Positions 11,886-22,877 of a DNA stretch of 64,000 bases are shown piece after piece (positions within the stretch are counted from its first letter, which is position 1; each line of letters starts with the position of its first letter). Source of the DNA: Adenophora triphylla var. japonica (taxonomy: Eukaryota > Streptophyta > Magnoliopsida > Asterales > Campanulaceae); the NCBI GenBank assembly GCA_022495995.1, contig JAFEMH010000738.1, forward strand, positions 245,001 through 309,000. Reading direction: 5' to 3'. Below the pieces are notes generated by a model that worked only from the letters and a program-made list of their open reading frames with translations, made no database searches and had not been told where the DNA came from. The position numbers and the translations under genes are program-made.

Positions 11886-11989
11886 CCCTAGAAAAAGCAT
11901 CAACAAATTAAAGAGAGAGAAGAATGGACTATGAAGAAGGAAGAGGACAAAGGCTGAGCAAACGATTCTCCTGCAAAAAACGCTGCAAA

Positions 11990-12360
11990 ATAGACTATAA
12001 AGCAAAGTCGGCGCAGCCTGCTGTTACAATTTCCTCAACTAAACACCATGGCATCCTCTTTCTTACCAAAATCAACACCGTAAATTGATTGCTGAGCAGA
12101 CCCACCAAGAATCGTTCTAATAATCTCCTTCTCGACTTTCGGTTCCTCCTTTGCGAGTTGGGGTTTTTCGCCTTCACTGTTGTCTTCGCAATCATCGTCA
12201 GAGTCGGAGAGGTTATCGACGGTGTCAAGGAAGAGATATTTTTTAGGAAGTCTTCTAGGGTTTGGTTAAGGAAGGATAGGGCCTGGAGTGCGGTGCGATT
12301 TAAGGACGGATTTCGAGCCTGCCCATTAGGGGTTGAAGGAGAAGGTTTTTGAAATTGAGG
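11990..12360 (-). pseudogene. Possible gene fragment with acidic Ser/Asp stretch
   Basis: On the minus strand two overlapping frames look like one protein interrupted by a shift near 12235. The first part reads QKPSPSTPNGQARNPS and ALSFLNQTLEDFLKNI; the second reads FLDTVDNLSDSDDDCED, then a Glu/Lys-rich segment and IIRTILGGSAQQSIYGVDFG before a stop at about 12034. Composition (acidic, low in stops) resembles real coding sequence, but I do not recognise the family. The upstream side, split off by the gypsy element at 12376-21751, is a CT-rich stretch resembling a 5' leader, so this could be the broken first exon of a host gene. No start codon is convincing. Confidence 0.35.
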
Positions 12361-12375
12361 GTGGAGTTGTTTTAG

Positions 12376-14999
12376 TGTAAAGACCCGAAAATTTTGAACT
12401 TTAATTAATTATTTTATTAGAAAAAAAAAATAATTAATTAATGAAATTATAATTATTAATTAACCCTTAAGTAAATGAGCTATTTAAATTAATTGGGTTT
12501 AAAATCCAATGGACTAGGTTTTGGGCTTGTGCAAGAGAGGGTCCAAGGAGGTTATTAAATACATTTAAATACTAAAAACCTTCCTAAATATTGTTCATAA
12601 TTCTCAGCCATTTACCAAAGCAAAAGAAAAGAAAAAAAAAAAACCTAAGAACCCTAACCCTAGGCGGCGGCCGGATCTGTTTGGGGGGAGAAGCAGCCGA
12701 GTTCTTGGTCCTTTGGGAAATCTTCCTTCACGAAAAAGTAAGGTAATGTCAAACCCTAACTTCTCTCTTTCGTTTCATTCAATTCCGAGCACTAGGGAAT
12801 TAGTTATGATTTTTAGAAGAATTAAAAAAAAAAATTATTGTTCTTGGATGATATTTGCAAGATTTTAAATGTTAAATCTTGAGGTTAAATGAATTGTTTG
12901 AGGATTAAAATGATAGGGTTTGAGTGTTACAATAATATGTTCATAACCCTAATCCGTTCTTGAGATTAGAATAAAAGAAAATAGATTTAATTCATTAAGA
13001 TGTTAATGGATGATGAATTTAAAAAGGGAATTTATTTAATTATTAGGTTAATGTTAGGAAAATAATAAAATAAAAAGTGAAGAAAAATCAAAGCCTTGGA
13101 TTGGAATCTGGAAAGGCACGACTGGAACCTAGGCCAAGTTTAGGTATGTTTTGATTTAATTAATTAAGCTTTTGGTTAAGTATTAAAAGACTTCAGTTAA
13201 GTTTTAACTGAAAAAGGACTAGGTTGAATAGTTTGAAGCTGAAACTGTTAAGATCCTAAGAACAAGCAGCCAAAAAAGTAATAGGGAAGTTAACTGAAGG
13301 ATTAAATTGTAAAGATTAAAACTGCAGAAGGACTAAACTGCAAATATTTAAGAGCTGAGGGACTAAACTGCAATTATTTAAAAGTGGAAGGACCAGTTTG
13401 CAAATATTTAAAAGTTGAAGGACTAATTTGCAAATATCTAAAAGTTGAGGGACTAAATTGCAAATATCAAAAAGTTGAAGGACTAAATTGCAAATACCTA
13501 AAATTTGGAGGACTATTTGGCAATTACTTAAATGATGGAGGACCTTTAAGAAATTAATCAAAAGTAGAAGGACTTAAGTGGAAATCCTAAATGAGGAAAG
13601 TTTACATTAAAGTTAAGAATTGTTAAAAAGGATGAAAAAGAGAATAATCCTAAATAAAAATCAAACTATAAGTGGGAAATTGCAAAAGCCAAGAAAACGG
13701 AAATTTCCAAATAAGGAAAGTTTCCAAAGATAGAAACTTTCCAAATTTAGAGGATTACTAAACAAAGAAAGAGAAGAAGTTAAATTATAACGCATAAGGT
13801 TTAACTAAGTAGAAATGGTTAACGACAATGCGAGATACTAAGTCTCTCTTACGTGGTTGTAGATACGCACGGGAAGAGCGGATCAAGGAGCTAGACCAAG
13901 GTAAGGGATTACGTTCATTAAGTATTTGAATGTATCTTCCTTTGTTATAGAATTCCCTATTGATGATTTGTATACTACCAAGTGGCCGGTAGTTAATTCA
14001 ATTGTATTCCCTCGTTATGAACGTTTTTGGAATATCTTACCATTGATGCGTTTTTGTTCAATGTGTATCTATGTGAATTGAAATTGACTTATGTGTTCTC
14101 GTACCATGAACACTATGAATATATGATGTTAAATTGTCCAATTGATGAGGACTCTATATGTATTTGGTCTAGACAGATTGAAATTTCCTAAGACCTAGAC
14201 AGATTGAAATGGTCTCAAAGTTAAATAAATTGGTCTAGACAGATTGAAATGACCTAAGGTCTAGTCAGATTGAAATGACCTCACTATAGAATGAAATGGT
14301 CTAGTCAGAATAAAATGACCTAAATTCTATAGATGTGATTATCATGATATATCAGAATAAGGGAGCGCCCCAGATAAAAGGCGTAGATTCTCTTATTCAG
14401 AATAAGGGGGCGCCTTAAATTAAAGGCGTAGATCTTCTTATTCAACGATCACCGAATGTGTGTATCGGAGTCACCCTAGATTAAAGGTGCACAATTACTT
14501 GGAATTGACGGACAAGTGTGTATAAAGTTCTATCTGTTATTGTAAAAGTGCCACTACTTGTTATTTGAAAAAGTACCCTTCTTTGGCATTCTCAGTACCA
14601 AAACTATTTATTGTACATGTCATCCTTTCATTGATATATTATTAAACTCCGTTCGTTAGGTCGTCTCTTCTTAGAAACCGAAGAGACCCCGTATGAACTT
14701 ATCGAGCTTTGTTCGCTCACCCTTTCATATTCTTTCCCTCCCAGGTAATAAATGATTGGAGAGGATTGGCTGCGTGTTTGATGGATTAGCGGCTTTTGGA
14801 GTTCAAATAATTATTTTAGAATATTAAGTATTTCGAGCTAGTGGTTTGTACTAGCCGTAGAGATTATTACCGTTTTCCGCATTTAAGTTTATTTCAAATA
14901 ATGGTTAGTACTTTTGAATTATGGTTTTAGTAGCCGTTGGAGGCTATTCTATTATTAAATTAAGTATTATTATTATGTATGGATTTTGGGGTCGTTACA
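12376..14999 (+). repeat. 5' LTR of the chromovirus-like element
   Basis: 2624 bp, TG...CA. It contains two internally repetitive blocks: a run of GGACTAAATTGCAAATA-type units at about 13320-13560 and repeated GGTCTAGACAGATTGAAAT units at 14155-14330. No gene is supported inside. Confidence 0.92.
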
Positions 15000-15001
15000 G
15001 T

Positions 15002-15013
15002 TGGTATCAGAGC
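15002..15013 (+). other. Primer binding site, initiator-Met tRNA type
   Basis: TGGTATCAGAGC lies two bases after the 5' LTR and is the standard plant PBS complementary to the initiator methionine tRNA. Confidence 0.9.
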
Positions 15014-15552
15014 TTTGGCTTTAGGTCACATGGGAGACTGTTAGAGCATTAAGCATACTAGAAGAAGTAGTACTTGAATATAATTGGGCCTACCTAGAAG
15101 ATATTTGGGACGGAGGATTTTAGGGTAAAATTTCTCAAGAGTCTAACTATGAAATTGTGGAAATTAAGAGATTGTAATTGGGAAGTTAGCACTTTTGGAA
15201 AGTGACTCTTTTAGGAAACTTTCTATAGTCGGAAACCTTCTATTTCAGGAAACTTTTTAAGTTTGGAAACTTTCTATATTAAGGAAATTATTATTTTTGG
15301 AAACTTGTTGATTACGGAAACTTGCTATTTTGAGAAACTTTCTATTTATAGAAACTTTCTATTTTGGGAAACTTACTATTTTAGGGAAGAGCCTAGAATA
15401 AGTTTTCTCTGGAAGTATAACAAGATCCTTCGAGTAATCTGAAGGACTACTCTTAAGTTGTATATGATGGACTTGTATAAATACAAATAGTGGTCTAGCG
15501 AGAGAACAAGCTTATCGATGGTATCACGAGCTTGAGGATTTAAAGACTTAAG

Positions 15553-15779
15553 ATGCTGGCAGTTGAGGTACCAAATAAAGGTAACCTAGTGAATGAGAAT
15601 GCTATAGAAGAAGTAGCTGAAGAAATAATAGGGAGTGGAGCCACTCCGATTTTGATGAGGATGAGAAACTAGTGACACTAATGCATAGGACTCGAGGAAG
15701 ACCAAAGGGATCCAAGAACAAAGTGAGAGTGTCAAGTGGAAGACCTAAGGGAAGATCTAGGAAGAATGTAACTCCATGA
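15553..15779 (+). pseudogene. Leader ORF with two AT-hook-like motifs, frameshifted
   Basis: Between the primer site and gag there is a small reading frame. From 15553 it reads an acidic segment (ENAIEEVAEEIIGSG); after a one-base shift near 15640 it continues FDEDEKLVTLMHRT and then RGRPKGSKNK and SGRPKGRSRK before TGA at 15777. RGRPKG is an AT-hook core that binds the minor groove of AT-rich DNA. An extra protein upstream of gag is unusual in this clade. It could be a captured host fragment or chance, but two spaced hooks in one frame argue against chance. Confidence 0.4.
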
Positions 15780-16186
15780 GTGAAAAGTGGGGTATTATTT
15801 TACTATTATTTTCTAGAAGAGATAGTGAGTTAGCAGTTTTCATTCTAGTAGCAAGGATTTTGGTTTTGGATGTTTTATTGGTTTTTCATTTTAGTTATGA
15901 AATAAAGTTTAGTTGCAATTAAATTATAGTTGCGTAATTGTGTTCCTAAATGTTAATTATGTGAATTGAATTGGAACATGAAAGAGTGGTCTAGTGAATT
16001 GACCAAAAGTATATGTTAACTGGCTAAATGAATAGCCAAGTATGATTAATTTTGGGTCAAGTGAAACGACCTATGAAAGTAATTACCAATCTAGTGAAAC
16101 GATTGGTGGTCTGATGAAATGACCTATGATTGAATGTGTTAATATGTATTAAAATTGTATATGTGTATAGGTATAAAGTAATTAGC

Positions 16187-17761
16187 ATGAATATTGCTAG
16201 TATTGGTGTGAGTGAAAACACCTTGTATTCGTATGATAATGAGAATGTTATGTATCGTCCTCGGATGTCGAGGAACACCAGGAGTGGAAATGGCGACCAT
16301 GGACAGACAGACCCTGACATGGCAAATCTGTTACAGACTTTAACTCAGGCAGTGACCGGAATTGGTCAAGTTGTGCAGGGGTTGGCGCAGCAGCAGCCGC
16401 CACCTCAACAAGTACCGCTCAGGGACCCTCTGGAGCAGCTTCGCAGGAGAAAACCTCGACTCGCTTTTCCTGAGATCCGAAGGAGAAACCTGCGGACTGG
16501 ATTAAAAATATGGAAAAGATCTTTGAGACTATTACTTGCACCGCAGAGCAGAAAGTGGTGTTCGCAACTTTTGTGTTGAAAGGTAGTGCGCAAACTTGGT
16601 GGGAAGCCGAGCGCAGAGCAGCGACTGCACGTGGAACCGGAAACTACACGTGGGACATGTTCAAGACCGCGTTCAACGATAAGTATTATCCAACAAGTGT
16701 AAGAAATGCAAAAGTAGCAGAGTTCCTGACCCTGGAACAAGGAGGAAAAACCGTGGATGAGTATTGTGCCAAATTCACGGAATTGTTGGAGTTTGCACCA
16801 GCCTTCTTCGAGAACGAGGATCAGAAAGCGAGAAAATTCGAGGCAGGCTTAAGTGATAGGATCAGATTCAGGATCACCCCTCATCAAGTTATCGACTTAT
16901 GGCCGTGTGTTGGACCGGGCCAGAATAGTGGAGAAAGAATCAGACAACTATCGCAACAAGAAAGAGGAAAAGAGGAAGTTCAATGAAAAGGAATCGACCG
17001 GGTCCAAGGGATTCACAGAGAAGTGGAATCAGGAGGGGGCCGGTAATAAGCGGAAGGCTACAGATGAAGACCGTGGGAAAGGCGTGGCAGGTAACAATTA
17101 TCCGAACAAGAACTACGGGAACCGCAGAGACGGGAACCAAAGGGACACTCGAGGAAGGGGCACCGATGAAAAATGTAAGACGTGCGATGGGGGACACAAA
17201 ACTGAGGATTGTTGGCATAAGGACAGGCAGTGCTTCAACTGTAATAAAGTGGGACATCCGAAATGGAAATGTCCGGAACCCAAGAAGGACGCTAATGCTC
17301 AAGGAACTAAGGACGACAACAAAGGAAGTGGAGGAGGTCGTGGCCGTGTATTCACCATGACTGCCAGGGATGCTAGAGCCACAAATGACGTCGTGGCAGG
17401 TACTCTTCATTTTTTTTTTTTTTGTACTCGTAGCGTTCATGCATTGATTGATACTGGCGCTACCCATTCTGTTATTAGTAACCGTTTAGCGGAACGCTTG
17501 AAATTGAAACCTGAGGCATTAGAAATACCTTTGGTGATAGATACCCCGACTAATGAGTCGATCCCTATATCGTTTGTATATAAAAATTGTCCTTTGAACA
17601 TAAGTGGTAGAGAACTCGAGGTTGATCTAATGGAATTAGAAATGAATGAATTTGATATCATTTTGGGAATGGATTGGTTATCTGCGTACCATGACAAAGT
17701 AGATTGTTTTAAGAAGGAAGTACATTTTGGGGTTACCTCCTGGAGAGGAGTTTTATTTTAA
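16187..17761 (+). pseudogene. gag and protease of the chromovirus-like element
   Basis: Gag packages the RNA and the aspartic protease cleaves the polyprotein. From about 16187 an N-terminal Gln/Pro-rich part leads into a retrotransposon gag domain (GSAQTWWEAERR, then TWDMFKTAFNDKYYP, then FLTLEQGGKTVDEYCAKF). Two zinc knuckles follow at 17175-17275 (CKTCDGGHKTEDCWH and CFNCNKVGHPKWKC), then the protease active site ALIDTGATHSVIS near 17440 and the flap/dimer region IILGMDWLSAY near 17660. Frameshifts near 16440-16500 and 16890-16980 break gag, and a 12-T run at 17410 in the linker may also be an indel site. The frame stops at 17759 just before RT would start. Confidence 0.88.
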
Positions 17762-17867
17762 AGGATCAAAGCCGAGAAGTCAATTGGGTCTTATATCAGT
17801 GATGAAGGCTCGGAAGATGCTACGAAAAGGATGTGAGGGACCAGCAGTTGTACGCTAAATTCAACTA

Positions 17868-18736
17868 AGTGCGAATTTTGACTTGAGGAAGTAGTATTCC
17901 TAGGTCATGTGGTATCTAGGGATGGGATTGTCATAAATCCTACAAAGATAGATGCTATAGTAAACTGGGAGAGACCAACTATAGTCAGTGAAATAAGAAA
18001 TTTCTTGAGGTTAACAGGGTACTATAGGAGATTCATTGAATGACTTTCGAAGTGGTCAGTACAGTTAACAAGGTTAACGCAGAAAGGAGCAAGGTTTGTT
18101 TAATTATAAGAATGTGAAAAGAAATTTGAAGAACTGAAGAGTCAAATTGTGTCCGCACCGGTTCTTACTATACCAAGGATCGGACGGATTTGTGATATAT
18201 AGGGATATTTCATTGAAGGGACTAGGTAGTGTGTTGATGCAAAATGATAAGGTGATAGCTTATGCATCTAGGCAACTAAAGAACCATGAGAGGAATTACC
18301 CGACCCACGATTTGGAATTACTAGCGGTGATATTCGCATTGAAAATTTGGAGACATTACTTGCATGAGACAACATGTCAAATATATATACGGATCATAAG
18401 AGTCTTAAATGCATTCTCACTCAGAATGAGCTTAATATGAGACAAAGGAGATGGCTTGAATTATTACAGGATTATGATTGCACGATATCAAACCATCCAG
18501 GGAAGGCCAATAAGGTGGTCGATGCATTGAGTGGGAAGAATCAAGGAACCTTAGCGGCGTTAATTTCTAAGGGGGTAAGTGCGTTGAATAACATTGAGGT
18601 TTCAAAATTAGAAGTGCGAGCTAAAAGGTATGTGGTTCAGCCGACATTTTTGAACAGAATTAAGAAAGCCCAAGAAATTGACAAAGAAGCAGTAAAGATG
18701 CAAGAGAGTATAGCCAAGGGAAAGTTAAGTCCATAA
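17868..18736 (+). pseudogene. RT thumb and RNase H remnant
   Basis: The fingers and palm of reverse transcriptase, including the YxDD site, are missing; sequence resumes with the connection region (VVFLGHVVSRDGI, GYYRRFIE) and then RNase H ([20 protein letters not shown] and [11 protein letters not shown] with [12 protein letters not shown]). The catalytic Asp/Glu positions DLE and DHKSL are still recognisable. Several stops and shifts between 18040 and 18400 break it. It ends in the integrase zinc-finger approach ([15 protein letters not shown]), after which most of integrase is deleted. This part can make no active polymerase. Confidence 0.8.
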
Positions 18737-18739
18737 TAT

Positions 18740-19077
18740 GTGGAACCATTAGAGATCCTTAGCAAGATTGGGGAAGTGGCCTATAGATTGGCACCACCGC
18801 CGGTATTAGTTGGAGTGCATAATGGGTTCCATGTCTCCATGCTAAGGAAGTTTATTCACGATCCGAGCCACGTAATCGAGTACAAGCAGCTAAGAGTCCG
18901 TGCCGATTCGATTTATGATGAAAGACTGATCAAGATCGTCCAGAAAGGACGAGAATGGAAGAAAGCGGTTGGTTTCATACGTGAAGGTGCAATGGAGCAA
19001 CCACACAGAACGCGAGGCGACATAGGAGCTCGAAAGCGAAATGCGGGAAATGTATCCCGATCTCTTCGAAAAGTAAG
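18740..19077 (+). pseudogene. Integrase C-terminus with chromodomain-like tail
   Basis: The frame starts abruptly with PLEILSKIGEVAYRLAPP and FHVSMLRKFI, the conserved GPF/Y-like end of gypsy integrases. It then shifts frame near 18960-19010 and ends with EREAT, a TAG at 19026 in place of Trp, ELESEMREMYPDLFEK and TAA. The final segment is the chromodomain-like tail of chromoviruses, which directs integration to particular chromatin. The integrase catalytic core is absent. Confidence 0.75.
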
Positions 19078-19108
19078 GTACGTTTAGTTTGGAGGACCAA
19101 ACTCTTTT

Positions 19109-19121
19109 AAGGGGGTAAGAA
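19109..19121 (+). other. Polypurine tract
   Basis: AAGGGGGTAAGAA immediately precedes the 3' LTR and would prime plus-strand synthesis. Confidence 0.75.
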
Positions 19122-21751
19122 TGTAAAGACCCGAAAATTTTGAACTTTAATTAATTATTTTATTAGAAAAAAAAAATAATTAATTAATGAAATTATAATT
19201 ATTAATTAACCCTTAAGTAAATGAGCTATTTAAATTAATTGGGTTTAAAATCCAATGGACTAGGTTTTGGGCTTGTGCAAGAGAGGGTCCAAGGAGGTTA
19301 TTAAATACATTTAAATACTAAAAACCTTCCTAAATATTGTTCATAATTCTCAGCCATTTACCAAAGCAAAAGAAAAGAAAAAAAAAAAAGAAAAAAAAAC
19401 CTAAGAACCCTAACCCTAGGCGGCGGCCGGATCTGTTTGGGGGGAGAAGCAGCCGAGTTCTTGGTCCTTTGGGAAATCTTCCTTCACGAAAAAGTAAGGT
19501 AATGTCAAACCCTAACTTCTCTCTTTCGTTTCATTCAATTCCGAGCACTAGGGAATTAGTTATGATTTTTAGAAGAATTAAAAAAAAAAATTATTGTTCT
19601 TGGATGATATTTGCAAGATTTTAAATGTTAAATCTTGAGGTTAAATGAATTGTTTGAGGATTAAAATGATAGGGTTTGAGTGTTACAATAATATGTTCAT
19701 AACCCTAATCCGTTCTTGAGATTAGAATAAAAGAAAATAGATTTAATTCATTAAGATGTTAATGGATGATGAATTTAAAAAGGGAATTTATTTAATTATT
19801 AGGTTAATGTTAGGAAAATAATAAAATAAAAAGTGAAGAAAAATCAAAGCCTTGGATTGGAATCTGGAAAGGCACGACCGGAACCTAGGCCAAGTTTAGG
19901 TATGTTTTGATTTAATTAATTAAGCTTTTGGTTAAGTATTAAAAGACTTCAGCTAAGTTTTAATCAAAAGGACTAGGTTGAATAGTTTGAAGCCGAAATC
20001 GTTAAGATCCTAACCGAACAGTCGGGAAAGTAATAGGGAAGTTAACTGAAGGATTAAATTGTAAAGATTAAAACCGCAGTAAGGACTAAACTGCAAATAT
20101 TTAAGAGCCGAGGGACTAAACTGCAATTATTTAAAAGTGGAAGGACCAAGCTTTGCAAATATTTAAAAGTTGAAGGACTAATTTGCAAATATCTAAAAGT
20201 TGAGGGACTAAATTGCAAATATCAAAAAGTTGAAGGACTAAATTGCAAATACCTAAAATTTGGAGGACTATTTGGCAATTACTTAAATGATGGAGGACCT
20301 TTAAGAAATTAATCAAAAGTAGAAGGACTTAAGTGGAAATCCTAAATGAGGAAAGTTTACATTAAAGTTAAGAATTGTTAAAAAGGATGAAAAAGAGAAT
20401 AATCCTAAATAAAAATCAAACTATAAGTGGGAAATTGCAAAAGCCAAGAAAACGGAAATTTCCAAATAAGGAAAGTTTCCAAAGATAGAAACTTTCCAAA
20501 TTTAGAGGATTACTAAACAAAGAAAGAGAAGAAGTTAAATTATAACGCATAAGGTTTAACTAAGTAGAAATGGTTAACGACAATGCGAGATACTAAGTCT
20601 CTCTTACGTGGTTGTAGATACGCACGGGAAGAGCGGATCAAGGAGCTAGACCAAGGTAAGGGATTACGTTCATTAAGTATTTGAATGTATCTTCCTTTGT
20701 TATAGAATTCCCTATTGATGATTTGTATACTACCAAGTGGCCGGTAGTTAATTCAATTGTATTCCCTCGTTATGAACGTTTTGGAATATCTTACCATTGA
20801 TGCGTTTTTGTTCAATGTGTATCTATGTGAATTGAAATTGACTTATGTGTTCTCGTACCATGAACACTATGAATATATGATGTTAAATTGTCCAATTGAT
20901 GAGGACTCTATATGTATTTGGTCTAGACAGCATTGAAATTTCCTAAGACCTAGACGGCATTGAAATGGTCTCAAAGTTAAATAAATTGGTCTAGACAGAT
21001 TGAAATGACCTAAGGTCTAGTCGATTGAAATGACCTCACTATAGAATGAAATGGTCTAGTCGAATAAAATGACCTAAATTCTATAGATGTGATTATCATG
21101 ATATATCGAGAATAAGGGAGCGCCCGCATAAAAGGCGTAGATTCTCTTATTCGAGAATAAGGGCGCCTTAAATTAAAGGCGTAGATCTTCTTATTCAACG
21201 ATCACCGAATGTGTGTATCGGAGTCACCCTAGATTAAAGGTGCACAATTACTTGGAATTGACGGACAAGTGTGTATAAAGTTCTATCTGTTATTGTAAAA
21301 GTGCCACTACTTGTTATTTGAAAAAGTACCCTTCTTTGGCATTCTCAGTACCAAAACTATTTATTGTACATGTCATCCTTTCATTGATATATTATTAAAC
21401 TCCGTTCGTTCCGCCGTCTCTTCTTAGAAACCGAAGAGACCCCGTATGAACTTGCGAGCTTTGTTCGCTCACCCTTTCATATTCTTTCCCTCCCAGGTAA
21501 TAAATGATTGGAGAGGATTGGCTGCGTGTTTGATGGATTAGCGGCTTTTGGAGTTCAAATAATTATTTTAGAATATTAAGTATTTCGAGCTAGTGGTTTG
21601 TACTAGCCGTAGAGATTATTACCGTTTTCCGCATTTAAGTTTATTTCAAATAATGGTTAGTACTTTTGAATTATGGTTTTAGTAGCCGTTGGAGGCTATT
21701 CTATTATTAAATTAAGTATTATTATTATGTATGGATTTTGGGGTCGTTACA
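19122..21751 (+). repeat. 3' LTR of the chromovirus-like element
   Basis: 2630 bp, the same sequence as 12376-14999 apart from a modest set of differences. Many differences are small clustered changes in which the 3' copy gains or keeps CG (for example GACAGATTG against GACAGCATTG, TCAGAATAA against TCGAGAATAA, GTTAGGTCG against GTTCCGCCG). Confidence 0.92.
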
Positions 21752-21756
21752 TTTAG

Positions 21757-22219
21757 AGAGACAAAAGAGAGGGGTTTAGAGAGAGAAAGATGTCAATGAT
21801 AGAAATGGAGAAATGTTTAAGTTTGTAAGCATAAACCAGATCTGAACTTTTCATAAGTCTTTGGTGGTTTCTGTTCCAGTCATAGTGAAAGACAAAGGAG
21901 AAGCTTACGGTGGAGCTGAGATTGGATTATGGTGATTTTGTTGATTCCGGTTAAAGATGGGTTGAAAATGAGTTGCTGATTCGAAAATGGGTTTTTGATT
22001 TGTTTTAGTTTTCAGGGGAATTAAATGGTTTAAATTTTAAATTGGGTTTGGGTTTGATAGAATTGTTCTTAATAAAAGTTAAATATGATTAGGCAATGGG
22101 ATGGTGGTTAGTGGTGAGGGTAGTAGTGGTGTTGAAGGTGGTGTTAGTGTTGATGGAGATGGTGTTTGCGTTGGTAGTGGTTAATTGAGTTATAGATTTG
22201 TTATATTTTTAACATATAT
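21757..22219. other. Flank between two gypsy elements
   Basis: No gene is seen. On the minus strand 21757-21850 is CT-rich and continues, across the excised gypsy element, into the possible gene fragment at 11990-12360. A GGT/GTT-rich simple stretch lies at 22100-22190. Confidence 0.4.
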
Positions 22220-22224
22220 GGACC

Positions 22225-22840
22225 TGAACGAGATAAAAATGATGGGTCAGGACCAACATAAGAAACCCAACATTCCAAACATCACAAAGACATAGTTATT
22301 GAAGGGGCCAATTCAATTACTACGGCCCTAGCGGCCCAACAGTATAAATCAGTCGACCAAGCTCATTGTCCGAACATACTTGATCCCGACCTAGATTCAT
22401 CCGCCATAAGATCATCTACTTGTACAATACCTGCCTAGCCAAGACACAAAGTAAGGTCGACCTCGAATACTCAGGCGACCTCGACCAAGCAAACACATGC
22501 GCCTACCTACGACTCAATTCGTAATCGCCTCCTACAATTACGGAGACTGTTACGCCTACATTGCTTCCAAAATTTCAGGGATTCCTATCAATCCTAAGGC
22601 ACCTTTATATTTACCAGACTACATCCCAAGTAAAAAGGTAATGTCATCTTGGCTATTTTGAGATTACGTCATTTTCATACAGTTTATACCATCATATAAC
22701 TCGACATCTCATCATCATGCCGGAGGGTCTTAGCCGAAGAACACCCCGAAAAGTCGTTTTTCCGTGGTTTCAAGTCCTATTTGCTGGAGATCAACCGATT
22801 GCTGGTCTAAGGCTGATCTGGATCGTTTCCTGCGTCATCA
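22225..22840 (+). repeat. 5' LTR of the Tat-lineage element
   Basis: 616 bp, TGAACGAGATAAAAATGATG...GTCATCA, aligning throughout with 30446-31068 and with the inverted copy at 61588-62202. A clear primer binding site was not found directly after it. Confidence 0.88.
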
Positions 22841-22877
22841 GTTTAGTTCCATTACTAGAAAACGAGAACGCTAGACC

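Larger units (their letters stand above)
12376..21751 (+). mobile_element. Ty3/gypsy chromovirus-like LTR retrotransposon with 2.6-kb LTRs
   Basis: Two near-identical LTRs (TGTAAAGACCC...GTCGTTACA) flank a plus-strand internal region with a methionine-initiator primer site, gag, protease, remnants of RT/RNase H, and an integrase C-terminus with a chromodomain-like tail. The target duplication TTTAG (12371-12375 and 21752-21756) is perfect. Long LTRs plus the chromodomain suggest the Tekay/Del branch. Most of RT and integrase is deleted, so it is non-autonomous; LTR similarity indicates fairly recent insertion. Confidence 0.92.

Noticed and set aside
12645..12662. Telomere-like ACCCTAACCCTAGG
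   Set aside because: Only two units inside an LTR, present again in the other LTR copy; no telomeric array.
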